From the NCBI GenBank assembly GCA_963717195.1, contig CAVQVR010000010.1:467949-531948 (forward strand): 64,000 nt of DNA. The letters are read 5' to 3'. Of the stretch, positions 44,794-53,914 are shown piece after piece. The notes under the pieces are model-generated. The model made no database searches and was not told the DNA's origin. It saw only the letters and a program-made list of their open reading frames with translations. The first letter of the stretch is position 1. Each line of letters opens with the position of its first letter. The position numbers were made by a program, and so were the translations under genes. This stretch comes from JACDAE01 sp963717195 (GTDB taxonomy: Bacteria; Chloroflexota; Ktedonobacteria; Ktedonobacterales; Ktedonobacteraceae).

Positions 44794-46544
44794 AGAAAAA
44801 AGCAACTTTTCTCTCTCTGGTACGAATAATATAAAAGTAAAGATTCGGGAGAGCGCGCGAAAAGATGGGGAACGCGGGGTAGAAAGCACTGTATAGCGGA
44901 ATAACCGTGATGGTCAGTTTACGATCAATCTACATGGCTATCGTGAATACAAGACCGGATGGGATAGGCAACACAGCAACTATGCTATACTGCACAAGAA
45001 TTATGATAGCGCTTATTATGTCCACCTTATAGGACGCTATTTATTGATGTATTCAGGAGATTAACCAGGCAGCTATAAACTATATAAATGCACCACTTAC
45101 CGCGCTTACCGAACAATAGTAACATTCTTAATATTGAGTGAGAGGAACAAGAACTATGCGTCGAGGAACATTGCCACTTCTCTTGTTTATCGTTGTATTA
45201 GCATTGGGCGCGGCGTATGCTGTTTTCTGGCCGACAAAAGGGATAGACGGCAAGCTGCCCAATCCCTTGACCATCACAGAAGGCCTTGATCTCAAGGGTG
45301 GCATCCAGGTCCTGCTTTTACCAAAAGCCGGGCAAAATCCCACAGATGCGGATATGCAGGGCGTGCTTGAAAGTATTAATCAGCGCGTCACTAATGGAGC
45401 AGGCGTCAACGAACCCGTGGTTCGACCGCAAAAAGTTGGTAACCAGAAAGGCATCTTAGTAGAATTGCCGGGTGCCAATAGTGGTAACCAGGAGCAGATT
45501 ATTAGCTCACTGAAGAAACAGGGCGTTCTCGAAATATGGAATACAGGTTCGACCAGTGTAAATGCGGGTACAACCTTTGATCCCAGCCAGTATCCAACAA
45601 CGAATGGGAAACCGCTCTTCACTGGAAAAGATCTTGATCCTGGTCAGTTGGATGTAACTCCGGATCCGCAGACAGGGCAATACGAGGTCAGCTTTGCCAT
45701 GAAAGGTGCAGCCTTTGGTCAATTGAGTACCTTTACAGCCGCCAACGTCGGCAATTACATGACCATTACACTTGATAGGTCTGTCATTTCGTCACCACGG
45801 ATTGATACAACATTGCCAGGCAGTGGAGTCATCACAGGCAATTTCACGCTGCAATCAGCAACAGCGTTAAAAAACATTTTGCAATCTGGCGCCTTACCTG
45901 TACCGATGTCAGTTGAAAGTGAAAACACCATTGGAGCAACGCTGGGACAGGACTCGATCAACAGGAGCCTGCTGGCTGGTGAGATTGGTATCAGCATCGT
46001 CATTCTGTTTATGCTATTCTACTACCGTTTGCCTGGCTTCCTGGCATCCATTGCGCTCGTGATGTACACACTTTTCACCTTCGCCATCTTCAAACTTATC
46101 GGAGTGACACTGTCGCTGGCAGGTATTGCAGGCTTCATTCTTTCAATTGGTATGGCAGTAGATGCTAACGTGCTGATCTTTGAACGCATCAAAGAAGAGC
46201 TAAGAGCTGGGAGATTGCTCGCGTCGGCCATCGATGTAGGCTGGAAACGTGCATGGCCATCGATCCGCGACTCAAACATCTCGACACTTATCACCTGCTC
46301 GGTTCTCTACACATTTGGCAGTAATTTTGGCGCAACGACTATCGTTGGCTTCGCCTCTACGCTCGCCATTGGTGTTGCTATCAGTATGTTTACCGCCGTC
46401 GTCGTTACACGCACCCTACTGAACCTGCTTGTACCGACGGGTGCCATTAACCATCCTGCGTCCTTCGGGTTGCCTGCTGGCTCCATTGCCACAGCCTCTC
46501 TTGGACGCCGGAATGGTACACTGTAGAGAAGGAAGTCGTGTTTA
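44794..46544 (+). repeat. First copy of the tandem duplication carrying secD
   Basis: From AGAAAAAAGCAAC at 44794 through the whole 5' region, secD and the seven bases GTGTTTA that open secF, this segment matches 46640-48407. The match ends exactly inside the secF start, which shows how the duplication arose. About 95 unrelated bases separate the copies. Confidence 0.9.
45156..46526 (+). CDS. secD: Protein-export membrane protein SecD, copy 1
   Basis: 456 residues from the ATG at 45156 behind GAGAGGAAC; an in-frame GTG at 45138 overlaps that site. SecD with SecF uses the proton motive force to pull proteins out of the SecYEG channel. One N-terminal helix precedes the P1 domain (EGLDLKGGIQVLLLP, GVNEPVVRPQKVG), and the C-terminal six-helix unit has IGMAVDANVLIFERIKEEL with the conserved Asp. 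No secF follows directly; instead the secD unit repeats. The membrane half is almost identical to copy 2, whereas the P1 half differs at many residues. Confidence 0.93.
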   Translation: MRRGTLPLLLFIVVLALGAAYAVFWPTKGIDGKLPNPLTITEGLDLKGGIQVLLLPKAGQNPTDADMQGVLESINQRVTNGAGVNEPVVRPQKVGNQKGILVELPGANSGNQEQIISSLKKQGVLEIWNTGSTSVNAGTTFDPSQYPTTNGKPLFTGKDLDPGQLDVTPDPQTGQYEVSFAMKGAAFGQLSTFTAANVGNYMTITLDRSVISSPRIDTTLPGSGVITGNFTLQSATALKNILQSGALPVPMSVESENTIGATLGQDSINRSLLAGEIGISIVILFMLFYYRLPGFLASIALVMYTLFTFAIFKLIGVTLSLAGIAGFILSIGMAVDANVLIFERIKEELRAGRLLASAIDVGWKRAWPSIRDSNISTLITCSVLYTFGSNFGATTIVGFASTLAIGVAISMFTAVVVTRTLLNLLVPTGAINHPASFGLPAGSIATASLGRRNGTL

Positions 46545-46639
46545 CTATAGATGATACCCAGATTATTGAGGGGATAGGCTACCCGAGAATGCTCAAAACT
46601 TAATGTTTGTTTCATGATCTGCAATGCATGATAGAAGTC

Positions 46640-48407
46640 AGAAAAAAGCAACTTTTCTCTCTCTGATACGAATAATAGAGAAGAAAAGATTCGGAAGAGC
46701 GCGAAAAGATGGGGAACGCGGGGTAGAAAGCACTGTATAGCGGAATAACCGTGATGGTCAGTTTATGATCAATCCACATTGCTATCGTGAACACAAGACT
46801 GGGTGGGATAGGCAACGCACAGCAACTATGCTATACTGCACAGGAATTATGATAGCGCTTATTGCGTCCACCTTATAGGACGCTATTTATTGGTGTGTTC
46901 AGCAGATCAACCAGGCAGCTATAAACTATATGAATGCACCATTTACCGCGCTCACCGAACAATAGTAGTCACAGGACATTCTTAATATTGAGTGAGAGGA
47001 ACAAGAACTATGCGTCGAGGAACATTGCCGCTCCTCTTGTTTATCGTTGTATTAGCATTGGGCGCGGCGTATGTCATTTTCTGGCCGACAAAAGGGATAG
47101 ATGGCAAGCTGCCCAATCCCTGGACCATCACAGAGGGTCTTGATCTCAAGGGCGGCATCCAGGTTTTGCTGCTACCAACGAATCCCAAGCAACAACCAAG
47201 TGATTCGGATATGCAGGGCGTACTTACACAGATTGAGGGGCGTGTCAGTAATGCAGCAGGCGTCAACGAACCCGTGGTTCGGTTGCAAAGTGTTGGTGGC
47301 CAGACGGGCGTCTTAGTAGAATTGCCGGGTGCCAATAGTGGCAACCAGGAGCAGATTATTAACTCCCTGAAGCAACAAGGCGTTCTCGAAATATGGAATA
47401 CAGGTTCGGCTGGTGCAAATGCAACTCAGGGCTCAACCTTTGATCCAAGCCAGTATCCAACAACGAATGGGAAACCGCTCTTCACTGGAAAAGACCTTGA
47501 TCCTGGTCAGTTGGGTGTAACTCAGGATCAACAAACAGGGCAATACGAGGTCAGCTTTGCCATGAAAGGTGCAGCCTTTCAACAACTGGACACGTTCACA
47601 TCAGCCAACGTCGGCAATTACATGACCATTACACTTGATAGGTCTGTCATTTCGTCACCACAGATTCAAGCAGCGTTACCAGGCAGTGGAGTCATCACAG
47701 GCAATTTCACGCTGCAATCAGCAACAGCGTTAAAAAACATTTTGCAATCTGGCGCCTTACCTGTACCGATGTCAGTTGAAAGTGAAAACACCATTGGAGC
47801 AACGCTGGGACAGGACTCGATCAACAGAAGCCTGCTGGCTGGTGAGATCGGTATTGGCATCGTCATTCTGTTTATGCTATTCTACTACCGTTTGCCTGGC
47901 TTCCTGGCATCTATTGCGCTCGTGATGTACACGCTTTTCACCTTCGCCATCTTCAAACTTATCGGAGTGACACTGTCGCTGGCAGGTATTGCGGGCTTCA
48001 TTCTTTCGATTGGTATGGCAGTAGATGCTAACGTGCTGATCTTTGAACGCATCAAAGAAGAGCTAAGAGCTGGGAGATTGCTCGCGTCGGCTATTGATGT
48101 TGGTTGGAAACGCGCATGGCCGTCGATCCGCGACTCAAACATCTCGACACTTATCACCTGCTCGGTTCTCTACACATTTGGCAGTAATTTTGGCGCAACG
48201 ACCATCGTTGGTTTTGCCTCTACACTCGCCATTGGTGTTGCTATCAGTATGTTTACCGCCGTCGTCGTTACACGCACACTCCTGAACCTGCTTGTACCGA
48301 CGGGTGCCATTAACCATCCTGCGTTCTTCGGGTTGCCTGCTGGCTCTATTGCCACAGCCTCTCTTGGACGACGGAATGGCATGGTGTAGAGGAGGAAGTC
48401 GTGTTTA
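46640..48407 (+). repeat. Second copy of the tandem duplication carrying secD
   Basis: Partner of 44794-46544, with the same 5' region (including GCTATACTGCAC and the AGCGCTTATT...GGACGCTATTTATT inverted repeat) and secD. Here the secF gene continues beyond the breakpoint, so this is the ancestral junction. Confidence 0.9.
47010..48389 (+). CDS. secD: Protein-export membrane protein SecD, copy 2
   Basis: 459 residues from the ATG at 47010 behind GAGAGGAAC. The domain order equals copy 1. In P1 it reads LLLPTNPKQQPSDSDMQGV where copy 1 reads LLLPKAGQNPTDADMQGV, and it has a four-residue insertion (ATQG) near residue 146. From about residue 235 onward only a handful of residues differ. secF starts 12 bases after its stop, so this copy is the one in the standard secDF arrangement. 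Confidence 0.93.
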   Translation: MRRGTLPLLLFIVVLALGAAYVIFWPTKGIDGKLPNPWTITEGLDLKGGIQVLLLPTNPKQQPSDSDMQGVLTQIEGRVSNAAGVNEPVVRLQSVGGQTGVLVELPGANSGNQEQIINSLKQQGVLEIWNTGSAGANATQGSTFDPSQYPTTNGKPLFTGKDLDPGQLGVTQDQQTGQYEVSFAMKGAAFQQLDTFTSANVGNYMTITLDRSVISSPQIQAALPGSGVITGNFTLQSATALKNILQSGALPVPMSVESENTIGATLGQDSINRSLLAGEIGIGIVILFMLFYYRLPGFLASIALVMYTLFTFAIFKLIGVTLSLAGIAGFILSIGMAVDANVLIFERIKEELRAGRLLASAIDVGWKRAWPSIRDSNISTLITCSVLYTFGSNFGATTIVGFASTLAIGVAISMFTAVVVTRTLLNLLVPTGAINHPAFFGLPAGSIATASLGRRNGMV

Positions 48408-49750
48408 ACCTGGTAAAATATCGTTATATGTTCCTATTGCTTTCGCTGGTGGTTATCGTACCGGGCGTTATCTCCCTACTCATTTTCCACCTGGATGTGG
48501 GCATCGACTTTCTGGGCGGTGCCAACATGGAACTACGACCACAACAGAAACTGAGTGCAGTTCAGTTATACAATATACTGAAACCACTTAATTTGCAGGA
48601 TCTGCAAGTTGTTCCGGGCAGCAACCCCAAGCTTACGCCTGGTGAGACTGTCTGGATACGACTAAATACACAAGTAGATAGCACTGTTTCTAACACCATT
48701 GGGACAGATCTAAAGAATAAGTACTCAGGTACGTCCATTAATCCACGCGATATTCCTGTAGCGCCAAAAAGCAAAACCTACTACACACTTATCGTCGTCA
48801 CTGGCTTCACAAGTGTGCCCAAAATCAGTGATATCGAAAGCCTTCTGAGCAAGTTGCCGAATACGACTGCGCCTGGAAGTAGCTCAACCAGCGCAACAGC
48901 AACACCCACACCTACACCTACGGCAACAGCAACCACTACCACACCCAGCACCAGCGCCAGTGGTACAATTCCAGTAAAAGTGCAGGATGTGAAGCAAGGG
49001 ATAGTCTCGGATCTGCTCACGATCCAGACAACTACTACGTTGCAAACGGATGCTGTTGCTAATATCCAGGCACTCGTTTCGCAAAATGGTGGCCCTTACT
49101 TGTACATGGACTCAAACTCCACAGTAGGTCCAGCAGTTGCGCAGCAGACGACACTATATGCTATCACGGCAGTTCTGGCAGCATCGTGCTTCATTCTGCT
49201 CTACATCTGGTTCTCGTTCCGCAAGTTGCCTAAAGCATATCGCTACGGAGCTTGCGCCATTCTCGCCATGCTGCACGACGTACTGGTTGTCGTTGGTATC
49301 TTCTCAATTCTTGGCAAGTTGTTCGCCATACAGATCGACTCATTGTTTATCACCGCATTGCTTACAGTCGTGGGTTTCTCTGTCCATGACACGATTGTGG
49401 TGTTTGACCGTGTACGCGAGAATTTGCTGCGGCGCACATCTGAGAGCTTTGAGCAGGTGGTAAACGCCAGTCTTGTACAAACACTGGCGCGTTCGCTGAA
49501 CACCTCGCTCACAGTGCTCTTCACGCTACTTACACTGACACTCTTCACCGGAGCTGGTAGTGTACACAACTTCACACTGGCTCTACTGATTGGTATCTTC
49601 AGCGGAACCTACTCCTCAATCTTCAACGCCAGTATGTTGCTGGTAATGTGGGAGAAGGGTGAGATAGGCTTTAATCATCTGGGTGGGGGTGAAGAACGGG
49701 AGACGAGAAGAGCTGTACGTGAACGCGAACTGGCGCGTGCACGAGGATAA
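48401..49750 (+). CDS. secF: Protein-export membrane protein SecF
   Basis: 449 residues with a GTG start behind GGAGG. The first helix and the DVGIDFLGGANMEL block open the protein; the C-terminal helices carry TVVGFSVHDTIVVFDRVREN, the conserved SecF motif. Unusual is a Thr/Pro/Ser/Ala low-complexity insert at about residues 165-195 in the external domain. The protein works with SecD in late protein export. A strong terminator lies 37 bases after the stop. Confidence 0.94.
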   Translation: MFNLVKYRYMFLLLSLVVIVPGVISLLIFHLDVGIDFLGGANMELRPQQKLSAVQLYNILKPLNLQDLQVVPGSNPKLTPGETVWIRLNTQVDSTVSNTIGTDLKNKYSGTSINPRDIPVAPKSKTYYTLIVVTGFTSVPKISDIESLLSKLPNTTAPGSSSTSATATPTPTPTATATTTTPSTSASGTIPVKVQDVKQGIVSDLLTIQTTTTLQTDAVANIQALVSQNGGPYLYMDSNSTVGPAVAQQTTLYAITAVLAASCFILLYIWFSFRKLPKAYRYGACAILAMLHDVLVVVGIFSILGKLFAIQIDSLFITALLTVVGFSVHDTIVVFDRVRENLLRRTSESFEQVVNASLVQTLARSLNTSLTVLFTLLTLTLFTGAGSVHNFTLALLIGIFSGTYSSIFNASMLLVMWEKGEIGFNHLGGGEERETRRAVRERELARARG

Positions 49751-49786
49751 TATAGGAAAACAGGCATGGAATACATGTCGTATATG

Positions 49787-49821
49787 GTACGGACACGAAG
49801 AAATCGTGTCCGTACTTTTTT
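49787..49821 (+). terminator. Rho-independent terminator of secD-secF
   Basis: GTACGGACACGA / TCGTGTCCGTAC stem with a four- to five-base loop, followed by six T residues at 49816-49821. Confidence 0.92.
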
Positions 49822-50042
49822 GTATTGTGAAGGGACTATCTTGATGCCCATGGAGTCGATTATACCTATCGAGAGGAGCGACGACAGGTCGTATGGATTT
49901 CGCCTGTGGATACCTGTGGAGCCGTGATCGTACTACACGAATTCACACCAGAGAGACCACCCAGTTTCCCACTCGTAGCAGGGGACACAACAATATAAAA
50001 CAGAATTCCCTGCTTAGAAAAGGATCTGGATTGCTACGGGTG

Positions 50043-50684
50043 TTAGTCTTGAATCACAAAGCGCAGTTTGTGCTTGAAGACCTTTTCAAAGAGATCGGCC
50101 TTGGCATAAGCATGTTCCAGTTCTTCGTCGAGATCGGCCAGCGGGCGAACCCAGAGCAAGATAGTCCAGGTGCGCCGATTAGACAATTCAGGTTCAACGG
50201 TTAGACGCAGGACGCGGCCATCATGATTAAAATCAAGAGCATCAGCAATGCGCAAGAGAGCAGCCAGTGCCGAAACACGCTTACGTGCACTACGACTGAG
50301 TGCTGCAAACTCCTCGTGAGCCGTGCTTGGCAATGCCCGACGATGATAGCGTGCAATACAAGCAATCTCGTAGCGCTCTTCATCAGTGAAGTCGGGCAAC
50401 GAGGTCTCCTTGATCAAGCGGAATGAATGCTTATGATGACGGCGACTCTCCACCAGCATGCCCGTATTGTGTAAAAGCGCAGCACGTTCGAGTTGTTGTA
50501 AGGCACGTACATTGAGAGAATGGAGTGGTAGAGTAGCTTCAAACAACTGTGTAGAGAGATACATGACCTGGCGGGCATGAGGCCAATCCTCTACCATCAA
50601 TCCTCCGCTAAGATAAAGCTCTTCGTCTGTGGGTTCGGTATGTCCCCACCAGCTCAGTTCATCGAGCGAATCCGAGGTCGTCAC
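50043..50684 (-). CDS. HD-domain protein like the C-terminal domain of Ppx/GppA
   Basis: 213 residues from a GTG at 50684 with AAGGAG six bases upstream; the frame extends to 50759 without a signal. LERAALLHNTGMLVESRRHH and KHSFRLI match domain III of exopolyphosphatase/pppGpp phosphatase, and LRIADALDFNHDGRV is typical of the same region. HN replaces HD in the metal motif, so catalysis is doubtful. It follows the Ppx-CHAD and CHAD genes on the same strand and supplies the domain that the Ppx protein lacks. Confidence 0.8.
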   Translation of the reverse strand: MTTSDSLDELSWWGHTEPTDEELYLSGGLMVEDWPHARQVMYLSTQLFEATLPLHSLNVRALQQLERAALLHNTGMLVESRRHHKHSFRLIKETSLPDFTDEERYEIACIARYHRRALPSTAHEEFAALSRSARKRVSALAALLRIADALDFNHDGRVLRLTVEPELSNRRTWTILLWVRPLADLDEELEHAYAKADLFEKVFKHKLRFVIQD

Positions 50685-50873
50685 AGATAACTCCTTTTTC
50701 TGGTTACTTACTTGACTGGTACATTGAAATATACGAAATACATCTGCAACCTTGACCACTAAGTGAAAAAAGCTTTCCTCTCTTCTCTAATTACGTGCTC
50801 AACCGGACATATATCTCAACCCTATACCCTGTTGATCATCATTTGAACTGGCCTTTTTTACGATGAAACCCAG

Positions 50874-50960
50874 GCGTAGGGACGTCACCTTGCGTGCGCC
50901 CGCTTTCTAATAGACCATGTTGCCAGGAACTGGGCGCACGCAAGGTGACGTCCCTACGCC
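50874..50960. repeat. GTAGGGAC hairpin that provides a stop codon
   Basis: GGCGTAGGGACGTCACC at 50874 is mirrored by GGTGACGTCCCTACGCC ending at 50960; a further block (TTGCGTGCGCCC) also pairs. The TAG stop of the CHAD gene (50954-50956) lies inside the right arm. The hairpin separates the CHAD gene from the HD gene. Confidence 0.85.
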
Positions 50961-51538
50961 GCATCGAGTGCACTGAGAACCATACTACGAAAGTCTTCGG
51001 CCTTCAAGGAATGCCAATGTTGGCAGAAGGTAGAATATTGTTCATTACGGCGCTGGCGCAGGTCGAGCAAGAAAGACTCCAGACCCTGGCGTTCTGTGGC
51101 TGAAGGTGCGGCTGCAGGATTCAGCAAGCAAGCTATCATATCAGGGTTGATGGTAAAGTCTGCTTTTTTCTGAACTTTGCGAGCATGGGCCAGAGCATAT
51201 TCATAGCCAGAGCCAGCATCCTGAGCGCCCAGGCAGAGACGTAGCAAAGCAATCATTACATCGCTATCGTGCAAGGCTCCCAGTTCTTCCTGCATCCGCT
51301 CAACTTCTTTGAGAAGAGGCGCAACGGGAGGAGGCAAGATATCCGCAAATATTTCCAGAGTATAGCGCAGGCGTTTGGCAGCAATGCGCAGATTGTGCAG
51401 TTCTCGCACATGATAGGGATTATCGACATACTGCTCCCAGTCATAAATTTCTGCGAGGCGTGTCTTCGCAATAATGCGTGCATTCACCTCTGTTGGAGCA
51501 TGAATATCCAACCCGGTAACTGGTTTAGCCTTTGCCAC
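50954..51538 (-). CDS. CHAD-domain protein (second half-bundle)
   Basis: 194 residues from a GTG at 51538, with AAAAGGAG 8-9 bases upstream. It overlaps the Ppx-CHAD gene by 14 bases and is read in a different frame, so the two are translationally coupled. ELHNLRIAAKRLRYTLEIFA and GALHDSDVMIALLRL are CHAD signatures; CHAD helical bundles bind polyphosphate through basic faces. It resembles the second of the two repeats of a full CHAD domain, with the first repeat on the upstream protein. Confidence 0.85.
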   Translation of the reverse strand: MAKAKPVTGLDIHAPTEVNARIIAKTRLAEIYDWEQYVDNPYHVRELHNLRIAAKRLRYTLEIFADILPPPVAPLLKEVERMQEELGALHDSDVMIALLRLCLGAQDAGSGYEYALAHARKVQKKADFTINPDMIACLLNPAAAPSATERQGLESFLLDLRQRRNEQYSTFCQHWHSLKAEDFRSMVLSALDAA

Positions 51539-52991
51539 GGTTATTCTCTCCTTTTGGAAGGCACGACATCATCTGTTTGACGAAAGCATCATCATCCAAC
51601 GTCTGTAAAAACGCCTCAAGTTTCTCCTGATGCGCCCGCCGGTAAGAACTCAGGTGATAAATCAACCACTGCAAACCGGCCTGGGACTCATCTGGAGCAT
51701 GTTCAAGTTGTTGCTGTAAATTCGCCACCATTACATCGGTATCGCGTGCTTTGCCCAGGATATCCGCGATCTCTTTGACCTGGGGATAGACCTTTTTAAA
51801 TTTCTTGGGGTCGCAGGCGGACGCGTAAGCATCGAGCACGGCGCGTAGGCGACGAGAGGCTACACGCATTTTATGTACGGCCTCGATATCCTCGTGCTTC
51901 AGCACTTCCGAACGCCATTCCAGCATTTTGTGCGTTCGTTCGAGGAGCAGACGAGAGCCTGATTGGGCGAATGTTTCTTCCTGCTCATCGTCGGATGTGC
52001 TGGCAGTTCCATTCTCTTGCTCTGAGGACTGTGCATTTTCCTGCAGGCAGTGCAGCCATTGATCTCCATAGCGAGCATAGGCCAGTAGAGCGCCTTCACG
52101 TATGCCATGGGTGCTGATGCGAATCTCGCTCAGTTGTAGATTAATCATCAGTGCATTAATAATCAGTGCGCCGGCGGGCAGGATACGAGCGCGTTTGAGA
52201 GGTTGCTCATAGCGTCGACTGATCTCTTCGGCTGGGAGATTGGTCAAGAGGACTTCGCAGCGCACAATCTGCTCATAAGTCAGACGTGTTTCGTGTTCGG
52301 GCAGGTCAAAAGCACGACGGGCCAGCAATAACAAGGAATTCGCGCTCCCACCAGTAGCAATCAAGGCTGGAGGGCGTTGTTTAAAATGCAGGCCAGCGAT
52401 ATACGTATTCAAAAAGGTATGAGCGACCTCCAGATTTTCCTCGGAGGGCGGGTCAGACTGGAGGTAACGATCATGCAACCAGCCAGAGCCTAAGGGGACG
52501 GAGATGTGCCAGGTAACCTGTTTGTTTCTAGCAGTCACCAGTTCCATACTACCGCCGCCGAGGTCCAGTACGGCGACCTGGGAGGGAGGGTGTGGCTCTT
52601 GATAGAGTTCGTATGTTGCGCCATAGAAGGTCAGGAGGGACTCTACAGTGCCGTCAATAATGTGGACATCGAGGTTGGTAGAGGAGTGGATAGCAGCAAG
52701 AAACTGCTGGCTATTGCGAGCCTTGCGGATGGCTTCCGTTGCCACGACCAGGATAGGTGAAGCGGTATAGTCTGCTGCGAGAGTTTTATAGTGTGACAGG
52801 ACGGAGATTGTCGCGTCGAGTTTTTGTGCTGAGATTTCGCCGTTGGCCGTCACGCTCTCGCCGATGCGCACCATATCCTGTTCATCGTGCAGAATTTCCA
52901 GGGAAGTGGGAGAGCATCTAGCGACCACGATATGGATAGTATTGCTACCAATGTCAATGGCGGCGAGGATGGGGGCCTCCTGGTTTTGCAT
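51525..52991 (-). CDS. Ppx/GppA phosphatase fused to a CHAD domain
   Basis: 488 residues. Residues 1-310 are the actin-like Ppx/GppA core (AAIDIGSNTIHIVVA, VLDLGGGSMELV, IATGGSANSL, STHGIREGALLAYA), which hydrolyses polyphosphate or pppGpp. Glu in DGTVESL fits the catalytic glutamate position. Residues about 345-480 are CHAD (IEAVHKMRVASRRLRAVLDA, ARDTDVMVANL). An acidic linker joins the two. GGAG lies 8 bases before the ATG. It is the first gene of a three-gene polyphosphate set. Confidence 0.9.
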   Translation of the reverse strand: MQNQEAPILAAIDIGSNTIHIVVARCSPTSLEILHDEQDMVRIGESVTANGEISAQKLDATISVLSHYKTLAADYTASPILVVATEAIRKARNSQQFLAAIHSSTNLDVHIIDGTVESLLTFYGATYELYQEPHPPSQVAVLDLGGGSMELVTARNKQVTWHISVPLGSGWLHDRYLQSDPPSEENLEVAHTFLNTYIAGLHFKQRPPALIATGGSANSLLLLARRAFDLPEHETRLTYEQIVRCEVLLTNLPAEEISRRYEQPLKRARILPAGALIINALMINLQLSEIRISTHGIREGALLAYARYGDQWLHCLQENAQSSEQENGTASTSDDEQEETFAQSGSRLLLERTHKMLEWRSEVLKHEDIEAVHKMRVASRRLRAVLDAYASACDPKKFKKVYPQVKEIADILGKARDTDVMVANLQQQLEHAPDESQAGLQWLIYHLSSYRRAHQEKLEAFLQTLDDDAFVKQMMSCLPKGENNRGKG

Positions 52992-53202
52992 GAAAACGCT
53001 CCAAGTCTAGCAATCGATAGAGTTCTGGCCCGAGCAGGAGGATGAGAGAGGGGTCATACTGTCATTGTCTGGGCAAACAATGGCGAGGTTATCATCCCTG
53101 TCGGGGGGTTTGTTATTTCTATTATATCACGCGGAAGTGAGGATAGAGAAGGTCATGCAGCAGTTAGTTTTCTAATCATTTGAAAAAGTGTGTCGAAAGG
53201 TA

Positions 53203-53231
53203 TTGACAGGTCGCAAGAGATACAGTAATAT
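53203..53231 (+). promoter_or_regulatory. Promoter of the tRNA-Leu gene
   Basis: TTGACA at 53203-53208, a 17-bp spacer and TAATAT at 53226-53231. The transcript would start about 25 bases before the tRNA. Confidence 0.75.
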
Positions 53232-53262
53232 TAGGCACGTCCGCAAGAGAGCGGGCCAGTGA

Positions 53263-53346
53263 GCCGAAGTGGTGAAATTGGTAGACACGCAACGTTCAGG
53301 GCGTTGTACTCGAAAGGGTGTGGGGGTTCGAGTCCCCCCTTCGGCA
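53263..53346 (+). tRNA. tRNA-Leu (anticodon CAG)
   Basis: 84 bases with the acceptor stem GCCGAAG / CTTCGGC and discriminator A. The anticodon stem CAACG / CGTTG closes the loop TTCAGGG, giving CAG at 53297-53299, which reads CUG. The long variable arm of class II tRNAs is present, and the T arm GGGGG TTCGAGT CCCCC is perfect. The CCA end is not encoded. No terminator is obvious downstream. Confidence 0.96.
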
Positions 53347-53914
53347 TTTCCTTTCCACCCACATCTATACCTGTGTCATTAATCCCATTTCTTTGCAGCA
53401 AGTGCAAGTTTATCCTTCCAATTTTTACTGCAATCTTTTGCTTCCAAAAATCTGGCGACAAGAAGTGCTTTCATTTAAAGTGATCTCTTTGGGAGTCAGG
53501 GGCATTGCTATAGCTTTTCTCGACCATTCCAGTCCAGATTTTCAATATCTGAGCCGCATCAATGCTGCTAGCGACCCTTCCAAACATGACCAAACAATAA
53601 TTTTCATGGAGCTAATAGCGGCTCTACCCTTGTGAAATTTATAAAAAAGCACATTACCAGTTAATATCAATAGAATTTTTATATACTTGACATATATCTA
53701 TTTTAGTGATATGGTGTGGTTATGAGAAAGAAGAATTTCTACTCTTCTTTCCCCACAGGACCATCTTCGGTACTTCCCTGCTCCTATCTGGTGTAAGGCC
53801 ACTTCACATCTACTCAGTCGATTTGACGAGGAGCAAAAGATGTGACAGCAGTGATCTGGATATGTCTAGCAACCGCACACGTACCCCTTACTTACATTTA
53901 AAAGGAGGACGAAC
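53347..53914. other. Intergenic region between tRNA-Leu and the CHAT gene
   Basis: No convincing gene. Two plus-strand frames start from sequences that include the tRNA 3' part or the promoter below and lack ribosome-binding sites. The last 200 bases probably form the leader of the CHAT transcript. Confidence 0.4.
53687..53715 (+). promoter_or_regulatory. Predicted promoter of the CHAT operon
   Basis: TTGACA at 53687-53692, a 17-bp spacer and TATGGT at 53710-53715 in an AT-rich stretch. The start codon lies 200 bases downstream, leaving a long leader. Confidence 0.5.

Noticed and set aside
5498..50960. GTAGGG repeats as CRISPR or integron sites
   Set aside because: They are single, widely spaced palindromes with variable arms, not direct repeats with spacers, and no integrase is present.
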